From positions 1 through 39,820 of the forward strand of contig NZ_BMOS01000007.1 in assembly GCF_014647195.1 (NCBI RefSeq): a stretch of 39,820 bases of DNA. The letters are read 5' to 3'. Each line of letters begins with the position of its first letter. The first letter of the stretch is position 1. Positions 29,323 through 36,302 of the stretch are shown here, piece by piece. The notes under the pieces were generated by a model. The model was given only the letters and a program-made list of their open reading frames with translations, was not told the DNA's origin and did no database searches. The position numbers and the translations under genes were made by a program. This DNA is from Oceanobacillus indicireducens (GTDB lineage: Bacteria; Bacillota; Bacilli; Bacillales; Amphibacillaceae).

Positions 29323-30059
29323 CTTGCGGAAAAGAAAATTCTGGCAGCATCATCAGCGATGCTTTCATCATTTACTGCAAAATCGGCATACACTTTAACA
29401 TTTTCAAAGCCGCTCTGTTGTAAAATTTCTTTGTAAAAATTGATAGAAAATGTCCGTTGATGATGCTGTTCGTCAAATCGTTCATACAATCCATCCTGCA
29501 AATAATAAAAGGTTAGGTCATGATACATTTCCCCAACTTCTTCGCCCGGAATACAAAACCAGATATAAGAAGCTTCATCGGTTACTTCCGCAAATGTTTC
29601 ATTAACATAGTAATCCAAAATAAATGGTAAATGATGAACATCGAAGAGAAATAAACCACCTGGCTTCAATAGATTAAATACATGCTGAAATGTTTTGCGG
29701 ATTTCTTCTGGTTCCGTTATATAATTGATAACATCACAGTAACTGATGGCAAGATCGTAATCTCTAAGTCCTGAAAGCTCTCTGATATCTTGATGCAACC
29801 AATTGACTGTAATCTTATTTGCACTCGCTTTATGTTCAGCATACGTAAGCATTTCCGCAGAATAATCAATCCCGGTCATCTCATAGCCTCTTTCAGCAAG
29901 TCTAGTCGTTATTTCTCCAGTACCACAGCCAAGATCGGCAATCCGCTTTACGTGAGTTTTGGAAGAACGAATCATTTCCTCCGTGAAATCCACCCATTGT
30001 TCGTAGGGGGCGTGAGTCATTAAATGATCATATACTTCAGCCATGCGCCGATACACCAT
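29307..30059 (-). CDS. yqeM: Class I SAM-dependent methyltransferase YqeM
   Basis: This is a putative methyltransferase of 250 residues with an unknown substrate. The SAM loop is ADLGCGTGEITT, followed by GIDYSAEML and the post-II region ending LKPGGLFLFDVHH. It is the last gene of the yqeG operon. Two adjacent ATGs at 30062 and 30059 follow GAGGG; the second has the better spacing, while the first overlaps the rsfS stop as TAATG. The longer frame back to 30110 lies inside rsfS and is excluded. Confidence 0.92.
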   Translation of the reverse strand: MVYRRMAEVYDHLMTHAPYEQWVDFTEEMIRSSKTHVKRIADLGCGTGEITTRLAERGYEMTGIDYSAEMLTYAEHKASANKITVNWLHQDIRELSGLRDYDLAISYCDVINYITEPEEIRKTFQHVFNLLKPGGLFLFDVHHLPFILDYYVNETFAEVTDEASYIWFCIPGEEVGEMYHDLTFYYLQDGLYERFDEQHHQRTFSINFYKEILQQSGFENVKVYADFAVNDESIADDAARIFFSARKTSR

Positions 30060-30061
30060 CA

Positions 30062-30418
30062 TTAACCCTCTTGTCCGATATGAAGCGGAACTTCCGCTGC
30101 ATCTCCCCATAGCCGCTCTAAATTATAGTAGCTGCGTTCATCTTTATGGAATATGTGACAAACAATATCACCAAGGTCGATCAGTACCCAGCGCGCCTGT
30201 TCAAACCCTTCCATTCGATTAACTTCAATATCTTGTTCATCCATTTCATCCTTGATCGCCCGCGCAATCGCCTGTACTTGACGTTCCGTGTTACCGTGAC
30301 AAATTAGAAAATAATCCGCAACTAAAGATACTTGATTCATATCTAGAGCAATAATATTTTCCGCACGTTTATCATCACAAGCTTCCGCGATCGACTGAAC
30401 GATTTCATTCATTTCCAT
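30062..30418 (-). CDS. rsfS: Ribosomal silencing factor RsfS
   Basis: RsfS binds ribosomal protein L14 and blocks 30S-50S joining when nutrients are low. The 118 residues show the full DUF143 signature: CDDKRAENIIALDM, VADYFLICHGNTERQVQAIA, EGFEQARWVLIDLGDIV and FHKDERSYYNLERLWGDA. The ATG at 30418 has GGAGGG 8 bases upstream and overlaps the end of yqeK by 14 bases, indicating coupled translation. Confidence 0.97.
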   Translation of the reverse strand: MEMNEIVQSIAEACDDKRAENIIALDMNQVSLVADYFLICHGNTERQVQAIARAIKDEMDEQDIEVNRMEGFEQARWVLIDLGDIVCHIFHKDERSYYNLERLWGDAAEVPLHIGQEG

Positions 30419-30995
30419 TCAATAATCCCTCCGTATGAATTGTTCTTGTTAAATCATTATATGCGTGAAACGAATCCGGGTGGATTGTCACTTTCTTCTG
30501 TATCAGATAATTTAACGTATTTCTCGCAACTAACCAGCATGCATAATCTAAACTTTGTTCACTCGCTGCACGAACTTCGTCAATACCTGGTATATCCCTG
30601 CCAGGTTCGATATAATCTGCGAGATAGACAATTTTTTCGATATTCGTCATACCAGCTCGGCCTGTCGTATGGTGTGCAATGGCTTGAAGTACATCGGAGT
30701 CCGTGATGCCATATTCATTTTCCATTACGTGCGACGCGACAGGTCCATGCCATAATTCCGAGTGGTACGTTAATAAATCGTTAGATAAATGATTATTTAC
30801 AAGATAGGTTTTCAAATCTTCCACAGGCCAGTTCTTGGCGTAGTCATGGAGTGCTGCTGCAAGCTTTGCCTTTTCGGTAGATTCTTTAAAGCGTTTGGCT
30901 AGTACTCCACTCGTTTCAATCACACGTAACGTATGCTCAAATCGTGGAGCTTTTAGTTCTTGTTTTACTAATTCAATTGCTTCCTTCAAATCCAT
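30405..30995 (-). CDS. yqeK: HD-domain hydrolase YqeK (Ap4A hydrolase family)
   Basis: This 196-residue HD hydrolase belongs to a family shown in Gram-positive bacteria to cleave diadenosine tetraphosphate symmetrically. H21 in FEHTLRV and H50-D51 in AALHDYAKN are the metal ligands, with AIAHHTTGRAGM further on. The ATG at 30995 has GGAGAG 7 bases upstream; the frame's upstream extension lies in nadD. It overlaps nadD by 23 bases and rsfS by 14. Confidence 0.94.
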   Translation of the reverse strand: MDLKEAIELVKQELKAPRFEHTLRVIETSGVLAKRFKESTEKAKLAAALHDYAKNWPVEDLKTYLVNNHLSNDLLTYHSELWHGPVASHVMENEYGITDSDVLQAIAHHTTGRAGMTNIEKIVYLADYIEPGRDIPGIDEVRAASEQSLDYACWLVARNTLNYLIQKKVTIHPDSFHAYNDLTRTIHTEGLLNGNE

Positions 30996-31548
30996 ATAAC
31001 CGCTCTCCTCTAATATAAGCATCTACACGCTCTGGCACGAGATATTTCGCCGATCGGTTATTCTGTAGACGATTGCGAATCTCTGTCGAAGAAATATCAA
31101 TCAATGGAATATTTACCGTCAATATATTGTAATCTGTTGCTAATTCATAGCCAGAGCGTTTCACACCTACAAATGGCACGAGTTTAATAAGCTCGTCTAT
31201 ACGGTGCCAATTCGGAAGGTATTCCACCATATCAGCCCCGATAAGAAAATAAAATTCATAATCCGGGTACAAGGTGGTTAATTCCTTCATCGTATCAATC
31301 GTATATGATTTCCCGGATCGTTTAATTTCGATTGTACTTATTTTAAAATACGGGTTCGTTTCGATTGCCAGTTCAATCATTTTAATGCGGTCATGTACTT
31401 CCGTCTTTGCATCATTTTTATGAGGAGGTGTGTAAGTTGGGATAAACCAGATCTCATCCAACTCGAGCGCTAACCGGACTTCTTCGGCAATGATTAAATG
31501 GCCTAAGTGCGGCGGGTCGAATGTTCCTCCAAGAATACCAATCCTCAT
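30973..31548 (-). CDS. nadD: Nicotinate-nucleotide adenylyltransferase NadD
   Basis: NadD converts nicotinate mononucleotide and ATP to deamido-NAD in NAD synthesis. The N-terminal GILGGTFDPPHLGHL contains the nucleotidyltransferase HxGH motif, and near the C-terminus IDISSTEIRNRL holds the ISSTxxR motif. The length is 191 residues. Adjacent ATGs at 31551 and 31548 are both plausible starts; the more distant one at 31563 is unlikely. It lies between yhbY and yqeK. Confidence 0.96.
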   Translation of the reverse strand: MRIGILGGTFDPPHLGHLIIAEEVRLALELDEIWFIPTYTPPHKNDAKTEVHDRIKMIELAIETNPYFKISTIEIKRSGKSYTIDTMKELTTLYPDYEFYFLIGADMVEYLPNWHRIDELIKLVPFVGVKRSGYELATDYNILTVNIPLIDISSTEIRNRLQNNRSAKYLVPERVDAYIRGERLYGFEGSN

Positions 31549-31568
31549 CATGTCACCATCCATCCTTT

Positions 31569-31859
31569 TTAAGGCAACTCAATTTGTTTATTTTCCACTG
31601 ATTCCTTATAAAGGATAATATTATTCCCGATGATTTGCACGAGTTCTGCATCCGCCCCTTGAACTAGCTTGTCCGCAACCGTCGCTTTATCTTCGAGACA
31701 ATTTTGCAGTACACTGACCTTTATTAACTCTCTCTTTTCCAAAACGTCTATAATCTGTTCGATCATATTATCATTTACACCAATTTTTCCAACTTGGAAA
31801 ATCGGTTTTAAATGATGAGCTTCCGCGCGTAAAAATCTTTTTTGTTTTCCTGTCAACAT
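31569..31859 (-). CDS. yhbY: Ribosome assembly RNA-binding protein YhbY (CRM domain)
   Basis: This 96-residue single CRM/YhbY domain begins MLTGKQKRFLRAEAHHLKPIFQVGKIGV, with the conserved GxxG-type loop and the helix EQIIDVLEKRELIKVSVL. The family binds pre-50S particles. It starts 1 base after the aroE stop and lies within the yqeG operon together with the other ribosome-assembly genes yqeH and rsfS. Confidence 0.94.
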   Translation of the reverse strand: MLTGKQKRFLRAEAHHLKPIFQVGKIGVNDNMIEQIIDVLEKRELIKVSVLQNCLEDKATVADKLVQGADAELVQIIGNNIILYKESVENKQIELP

Positions 31860-31860
31860 A

Positions 31861-32703
31861 TTATCTTCCTTCCAATACAGCTAATAGTTCGTATTCCATT
31901 TCTTGCACATCTGGGCACATACCTGTCCAGATTTCAAACGCATATTGCGCCTGGTAAAGCAACATCGTATGCCCTAATAATATTCTTGCTCCGAGACGTT
32001 CTGCATCTTGCAGAATCTGGGTTTTAAGCGGTTGATAAACGATATCACTCATGATTGTCTCGGGATTCAACCGATTCAATTGGACAATCGGCTTTAAGTC
32101 AACACTTTTCATACCAATTGAAGTCGTCTGGATAATCAAGTCATATTCATCTAGATGCCGGCTAGCTTCCTCAATCGTGAAAATTTTTGTCTTAGTATTA
32201 TCCTTACCCAACTTTGCTATATCTTCCGCTTTTTCCTGTGTACGATTTGCAATATCGATTTGAGCGAAACCAAATTTAGTTAGGGCGTAGTAGATTCCTC
32301 GAGCTGCTCCACCTGCACCCAGAATCATTATCTTCCTATTTAAATGCTCGAATAAGTCGGGATAAGCATTTTCAAGTGATCGTACGTAACCAATCCCGTC
32401 TGTATTGTAACCCACCCATCTTCCTTTTTCATTTACGACCGTATTAACCGCCTGCATTTCCTTTGCAATATCATCCATGTCATTTAAGTAGGGAATGATT
32501 TTCTCTTTATACGGTACGGTAACGTTAAAGCCGTCCAATTGTTTTTCCTTTAACTCCAACACCTTTTCTTTAAAATCATCTTCTGGAGTAATTTCAAATA
32601 GACGATATTCCCCTTGTAATTCTGCTTTCTGTAATAATCGCTCATGTATCCATGGTGATAACGAATGCTGAATTGGATACCCGATCAGCCCTAACTTGTA
32701 CAA
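31861..32703 (-). CDS. aroE: Shikimate dehydrogenase AroE
   Basis: AroE reduces 3-dehydroshikimate with NADPH in aromatic amino acid synthesis. Shikimate-binding SLSP lies near residue 14, NVTVPYK with catalytic K66 at 60-66, and D102 in NTDG. The NADPH loop is GAGGAARG at 129-136, followed by IANRTQEKAE. The length of 280 residues is normal. It lies 12 bases after yqeH and 1 base before yhbY, the usual Bacillus order. Confidence 0.97.
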   Translation of the reverse strand: MYKLGLIGYPIQHSLSPWIHERLLQKAELQGEYRLFEITPEDDFKEKVLELKEKQLDGFNVTVPYKEKIIPYLNDMDDIAKEMQAVNTVVNEKGRWVGYNTDGIGYVRSLENAYPDLFEHLNRKIMILGAGGAARGIYYALTKFGFAQIDIANRTQEKAEDIAKLGKDNTKTKIFTIEEASRHLDEYDLIIQTTSIGMKSVDLKPIVQLNRLNPETIMSDIVYQPLKTQILQDAERLGARILLGHTMLLYQAQYAFEIWTGMCPDVQEMEYELLAVLEGR

Positions 32704-32715
32704 TGAACCTTCCCC

Positions 32716-33816
32716 CTATATTAATGAATTTCTAACTCCAGCAGAAACCCCTTTCGGACTGTGAACAACGACGGTCGCTTCTTCCCCACTCACCGTTACC
32801 CAACCAAGTCCTGGAAATACGATATCTTTTTTACCTCCTGAAATCTTGAAGGAATGCTCTATGAATGGAGGCAAGAGCTCGATACTTTCTTCTGTCGGCG
32901 GTGATAATAATCCACCGAGATGTGATTCATACAATTCATCGGCTTTTTCCAACTTAGTCCGATGAATCTCCAACTCATTTGCGAAATAACAAATAAAAGC
33001 AAGTCGTTCACCCTTAACAAAATCCAGTCTTGCCAAACCGCCAAAGAACAGGGTTTGTCCAGAATTTAATTGAAAACCTCGAGACTTAATTTCTTTTCTC
33101 GGTGTAACAACTTTTAAGTCTTCTGGGGAAAGATAATGCGCAATCTGCTGTTTATTCACAATACCAGGTGTATCAATCAACGAAGCTGAATCATCTAACG
33201 GGATTTGAATAAATCCTAACGTTGTTCCCGGGAAATAAGATGTCGTTATTACATTTTTATGTCCAGTCGACTGTTTAATGAGTGTGTTGATAAATGTTGA
33301 TTTTCCTACATTCGTCGTTCCGACTACATAAACATCTTGGCCATTTCGTTCATAGTCGATTGCTTCCTTCAGCTCATCAATTCCCGTCCCTTTCACCGAA
33401 GATATTAAAAATACATCTTGAACTTTAATACCAGCATCTTTCGCTTCCTTCCTTAACCACTGGATGAGTTTATTTGGATTCGTCGACTTTGGCAATAAAT
33501 CAAGTTTATTTCCTACTAATATAATCGGATTTTTTCCGGTAATTCTTGGAAGGCTCTCAATGAGACTTCCATGGACGTCAAATATATCAATCATATGAAC
33601 GATTAATCCTTCCGACTCGCGGATAGAACTAACCATTTTCAAAAAGTCATCATCTGTCATCGGTACATCCTGTGTTTCATTATAATGTTTCAGTCGAAAG
33701 CAGCGCTGGCAAAGCACGACTTCTTTCTCTAGTGCAGCAGCAGGAGCATAGCCGATTTTTTCTTTATCTTCTGTTTGAATTTGCGCTCCGCAACCTTCAC
33801 AATATATTGTTTCCAT
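32716..33816 (-). CDS. yqeH: Ribosome biogenesis GTPase YqeH
   Basis: This circularly permuted GTPase is needed for 30S subunit assembly. A zinc finger (C6, C9, C36, C39) precedes the permuted G motifs: G4 NKLD at 103-106, then G1 GTTNVGKST at 166-174 and G3 DTPG at 215-218. A C-terminal RNA-binding domain follows. The length of 366 residues is normal. It starts immediately after yqeG and precedes aroE. Confidence 0.97.
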   Translation of the reverse strand: METIYCEGCGAQIQTEDKEKIGYAPAAALEKEVVLCQRCFRLKHYNETQDVPMTDDDFLKMVSSIRESEGLIVHMIDIFDVHGSLIESLPRITGKNPIILVGNKLDLLPKSTNPNKLIQWLRKEAKDAGIKVQDVFLISSVKGTGIDELKEAIDYERNGQDVYVVGTTNVGKSTFINTLIKQSTGHKNVITTSYFPGTTLGFIQIPLDDSASLIDTPGIVNKQQIAHYLSPEDLKVVTPRKEIKSRGFQLNSGQTLFFGGLARLDFVKGERLAFICYFANELEIHRTKLEKADELYESHLGGLLSPPTEESIELLPPFIEHSFKISGGKKDIVFPGLGWVTVSGEEATVVVHSPKGVSAGVRNSLI

Positions 33817-34335
33817 TTATTCGTCCTCCCAGCTGATTTTTCCTTTGGAGCGGAAATAGTTTAAAATCATTCTTTCAATTCTCCGATTAAACTGTGTAAT
33901 CTTTGCATCAGACTGCACAATCGGCACAACTAATATCGTATAGAATCCAGCTGAATTTCCTCCAAGTACATCTGTCAAAAGCTGGTCACCAATCACAACG
34001 ATTTCATCTTTCTCTAGATTCATTTCCTTTGCGACTCTGTTAAAAGCCCTGCGCAGTGGTTTCCTTGCGCTATATACGTATGGAGTCCCTAGCGGATCAG
34101 AAAACGCTTTGACCCGGTCCAAATTATTATTGGAAATGATTGTAACTTTAATATCGTGTTCTTTCATTTGTTCAAACCATTTGACTACCTCAGGAGTTGC
34201 ATCGCGTACATCCCAGGCAACTAATGTATTATCAAGATCTGTAATAATTCCTTTGATCCCCCGTTTTTTCAATTTTTCCGGTTGGATATCAAAGATACTT
34301 TTCACATTTTCATTCGGTAAAAACCTATTAAGCAC
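33817..34335 (-). CDS. yqeG: HAD-superfamily phosphatase YqeG (HAD-IIIA)
   Basis: This 172-residue HAD phosphatase has the nucleophile motif DLDNTLVAWD, motif II TIISNN, and motif III in DEIVVIGDQLLTDVLGGNS. The physiological substrate is not established; relatives include phosphatidylglycerophosphate phosphatases. It is the first gene of the operon that runs to yqeM. A candidate sigma-A promoter lies upstream. Confidence 0.94.
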   Translation of the reverse strand: MLNRFLPNENVKSIFDIQPEKLKKRGIKGIITDLDNTLVAWDVRDATPEVVKWFEQMKEHDIKVTIISNNNLDRVKAFSDPLGTPYVYSARKPLRRAFNRVAKEMNLEKDEIVVIGDQLLTDVLGGNSAGFYTILVVPIVQSDAKITQFNRRIERMILNYFRSKGKISWEDE

Positions 34336-34380
34336 TTCCTACACCTCATTATTCATCTTTCCGTAGTATTATCTTACCCT

Positions 34381-34409
34381 ATAATAGCGTAATTAGGGTG
34401 AAAGATAAA
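34381..34409 (-). promoter_or_regulatory. Candidate sigma-A promoter of the yqeG operon
   Basis: On the minus strand TTTATC (34404-34409), 17 bases, then TATTAT (34381-34386). The -35 is weak. It lies 45 bases before the yqeG start. Confidence 0.4.
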
Positions 34410-34532
34410 CTAACTACTGATGTAAACTTCTATTTAATTCTAATTTTTTCCTTCTTGTTCGGTTAATTGTTCTGATGTGTGATATGCTTTTCATAATTAA
34501 CTTAACCTTCACACCCGAAAACCAAAGAAATG

Positions 34533-34986
34533 ATTCCTTTTATTCAGCGTAAGTGTCTTTGCTCGTTCCTTTAGTTTAGAACTCTAATCGCCGTTCAGTT
34601 GCCCGGTGGACGGATGCTTTCCGCGGGCACAGCCGAAGCCTCCTCGGGCTACCGCCCTGCGGGGTCTCCGGACTCGTGCTATTCCCGCAGGAGTCACCGT
34701 CCACCGGGCAACTGAACTGGTAGAGAGGGTTAATATTAACAGAAACTATCCCACTATAATGAGAGTTCTAATTCCCAATTCCTTAAATGAAAAATAGTGT
34801 TCCAAATTCGGTCATTGATGGGAGCAGTCCAGACACCTCGAGACTCCTGCGGGAGGATAGGCCTAGGTGAGACCCCGCAGCGGGCTTGCCCGCGAGGAGG
34901 CTCACCAGCCGCCCGCGGAAAGCGAGAGGTGTCTGGACTGCGGACCCCGGAAAGAGAGTTGCGGACTTACGCTGAATGAAAGGAAT
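34533..34986 (+). repeat. Composite inverted-repeat element, copy C (complete)
   Basis: This 454-base element has 22-base terminal inverted repeats with a single T/C difference, beginning ATTCCTTTTATTCAGCG. Palindrome 1 has 21-bp perfect arms at 34593-34613 and 34697-34717. Palindrome 2 has 16-bp perfect arms at 34824-34839 and 34926-34941. The CAGGAnG hairpin module found in copies A and B is absent. It fills the space between yqeG and the small gene at 35104. Open frames inside are artefacts. Confidence 0.85.
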
Positions 34987-35103
34987 TCGTAGTTTTTGCT
35001 GATGAAGGTATATATGGTATACCTTTCTGTTTCGGGCTACGAAGGTTGAGTAATAAACAAATACTTATCTATTATCTAATTTAAGGAAGAAAGGGGTATT
35101 GAC

Positions 35104-35295
35104 TTGGTATTTACTAAAGTTGTCTATGCTGAGGACACGTATACTTTTGAAGAGAAAATAAACGAGGTTATTTCCAATGAGTCAAAAACTGGGGTTACGC
35201 TAAAAGACATTAAATTCAGCTCTGTTTTTCAAGGCGGAGCCCTAGGATCGGATACAATAGCGAATACTGCTATATTAATTTTTGAAAAAGAATGA
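35104..35295 (+). CDS. Small protein, possibly Cse60-type sporulation protein
   Basis: This 63-residue protein starts at TTG, with AAGGGG 7 bases upstream, and is followed by a strong terminator, so I take it as real. The layout matches my memory of the small Cse60 sporulation family (sigma-E-dependent in B. subtilis): a short beta strand FTKVVYAED, an acidic helix TFEEKINEVISNE, then LKDIKFSSVFQGG and a hydrophobic strand AILIFEKE. I could not verify that match. It lies among sporulation genes sda and sigK, which agrees. An 8-bp hairpin (35005-35025) lies upstream. Confidence 0.6.
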   Translation: MVFTKVVYAEDTYTFEEKINEVISNESKTGVTLKDIKFSSVFQGGALGSDTIANTAILIFEKE

Positions 35296-35313
35296 TCACA
35301 GTATTTATTTGCT

Positions 35314-35346
35314 AACCCGACGAAAAATCACGTCGGGTTATTTTTT
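35314..35346 (+). terminator. Terminator after the small gene at 35104
   Basis: AACCCGACG pairs with CGTCGGGTT around an 8-base loop, followed by ATTTTTT. It is a clear intrinsic terminator 18 bases after the stop codon. Confidence 0.85.
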
Positions 35347-35509
35347 ATAAAAAATCTGAAGTATATTCTATTCAGCCAAGCTTTATACCTGTTTTCCTCC
35401 GATTTTTTTAAAAAATCGTTCGACATAAATTGACAATTCAAAAATTGGGGATAACCTTATTCACTAAAAAAATCCCTTTAATACAACATTTTTATCAGTA
35501 AACAGCGAA

Positions 35510-35548
35510 TTATGCACAAGTTATCTACATTTACCTGTAGATAACTTG
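35510..35548. promoter_or_regulatory. Cluster of DnaA-box-like sequences upstream of sda
   Basis: TTATGCACA (35510-35518), TTATCTACA (35521-35529) and its inverse TGTAGATAA (35536-35544) each differ from the DnaA box TTATCCACA by one base. The last two form a 13-bp perfect inverted repeat (35517-35529 / 35536-35548) immediately upstream of the sda promoter. In B. subtilis DnaA is known to control sda. There is no U-run, so this is not a terminator. Confidence 0.65.
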
Positions 35549-35552
35549 CGTC

Positions 35553-35581
35553 TTGTCCTCGTTTTGGAAACATGGTAAATT
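35553..35581 (+). promoter_or_regulatory. Candidate sigma-A promoter of sda
   Basis: TTGTCC (35553-35558), 17 bases, then TAAATT (35576-35581). Both hexamers are moderate, as expected for an activated promoter. The DnaA-like boxes end 5 bases upstream. Confidence 0.5.
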
Positions 35582-35625
35582 ATTAATTGAACATTCTCAT
35601 GACGATAATTTTGGGGGATTATAAT

Positions 35626-35766
35626 ATGGAAAATTTATCCGATGAACTGCTTGTAGAATCATATATAAAAGCACGTAAGTTAAATCTTAGTCAAGATTTT
35701 CTGTCACTGATCAAGAAGGAAATTGATAAGAGAAGTCTTAACAACAAGATAAAACAGTACCGTTAA
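35626..35766 (+). CDS. sda: Sporulation histidine kinase inhibitor Sda
   Basis: This 46-residue checkpoint protein blocks sporulation when DNA replication is disturbed by binding the KinA/KinB kinases. The helical-hairpin sequence [19 protein letters not shown], then [10 protein letters not shown], matches B. subtilis Sda closely, at equal length. It lacks the usual C-terminal degradation tail (B. subtilis ends VSS); here the end is KQYR. It is preceded by DnaA-like boxes and lies directly upstream of sigK. Confidence 0.92.
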   Translation: MENLSDELLVESYIKARKLNLSQDFLSLIKKEIDKRSLNNKIKQYR

Positions 35767-35830
35767 TAGAAAAAAATCAGCTAACTCACCCCTGTTTTTG
35801 TCGATTTTTTCCTAAATCAAGAAAACTTTA

Positions 35831-35867
35831 ATGGACATACACTATTTACCCCCACAAATCATACAGT
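35831..35867 (+). promoter_or_regulatory. Sigma-E-type promoter region of sigK with SpoIIID-like site
   Basis: CATACAGT (35860-35867) matches the sigma-E -10 consensus CATACANT. The -35 is weak (ACTATTT, 35841-35847). ATGGACATAC (35831-35840) matches the SpoIIID consensus WWRRACARNY at 9 of 10 positions. B. subtilis sigK is read by sigma-E with SpoIIID, so the arrangement is expected. Confidence 0.55.
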
Positions 35868-35924
35868 TTACTATAGGCTGTAGCCTAATTGGAAGTGAAG
35901 ACTTTATTGTGGGGGTGTTTGTCC

Positions 35925-36302
35925 TTGTCTGGAATTTTATCTGTTCTTGCTGTCATCATGAAGGAAGCAATGTTTTTCGTTTCCTATATAAAGAATCACG
36001 CCTTTCCGCAACCGCTATCTTCCAAGGAGGAGGCAAAATATATAAAAGCAATGCTTGAAGGGGATGGTGAAGCAAGGAACAAATTAATCGAACATAATTT
36101 GCGTTTAGTAGCTCATATTGTTAAAAAGTTCGATAATACCGGCGAAGACACGGAAGATTTGATCTCAATTGGAACGATCGGTCTCATTAAAGGAGTAGAA
36201 AGCTTTTCAGTAGATAAGGGAACAAAATTAGCCACGTATGCCGCACGTTGTATTGAAAATGAAATTCTTATGTCTGTAGGGCAGTGCGAGGTAAAAAATT
36301 AG
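35925..36302 (+). pseudogene. sigK: 5' part of sigK (pro-sigma-K), interrupted by a skin-like element
   Basis: The product is the N-terminal half of the late mother-cell sigma factor. The hydrophobic pro-sequence ([19 protein letters not shown]), cleaved by SpoIVFB in the family, is followed by [22 protein letters not shown] and [15 protein letters not shown]. Similarity stops after CIENEILM, and nine unrelated residues lead to a stop. Region 4 is missing. The TTG at 35925 has GGGGGTG upstream. As in B. subtilis spoIVCB, a whole gene is expected only after excision of the intervening element in the mother cell, so this is a programmed split and not decay. Confidence 0.93.
36258..36262 (+). 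other. Likely left attachment core of the skin-like element
   Basis: AATGA is at the point where sigK similarity ends and is the same five-base core used at the B. subtilis skin junctions. The exact crossover cannot be fixed without the right junction, which is outside the window. Confidence 0.6.

Noticed and set aside
35005-35025. Hairpin AAGGTATA / TATACCTT before the gene at 35104
   Set aside because: It is AT-rich and lacks a U-run. It could be an operator, but nothing else supports a call.
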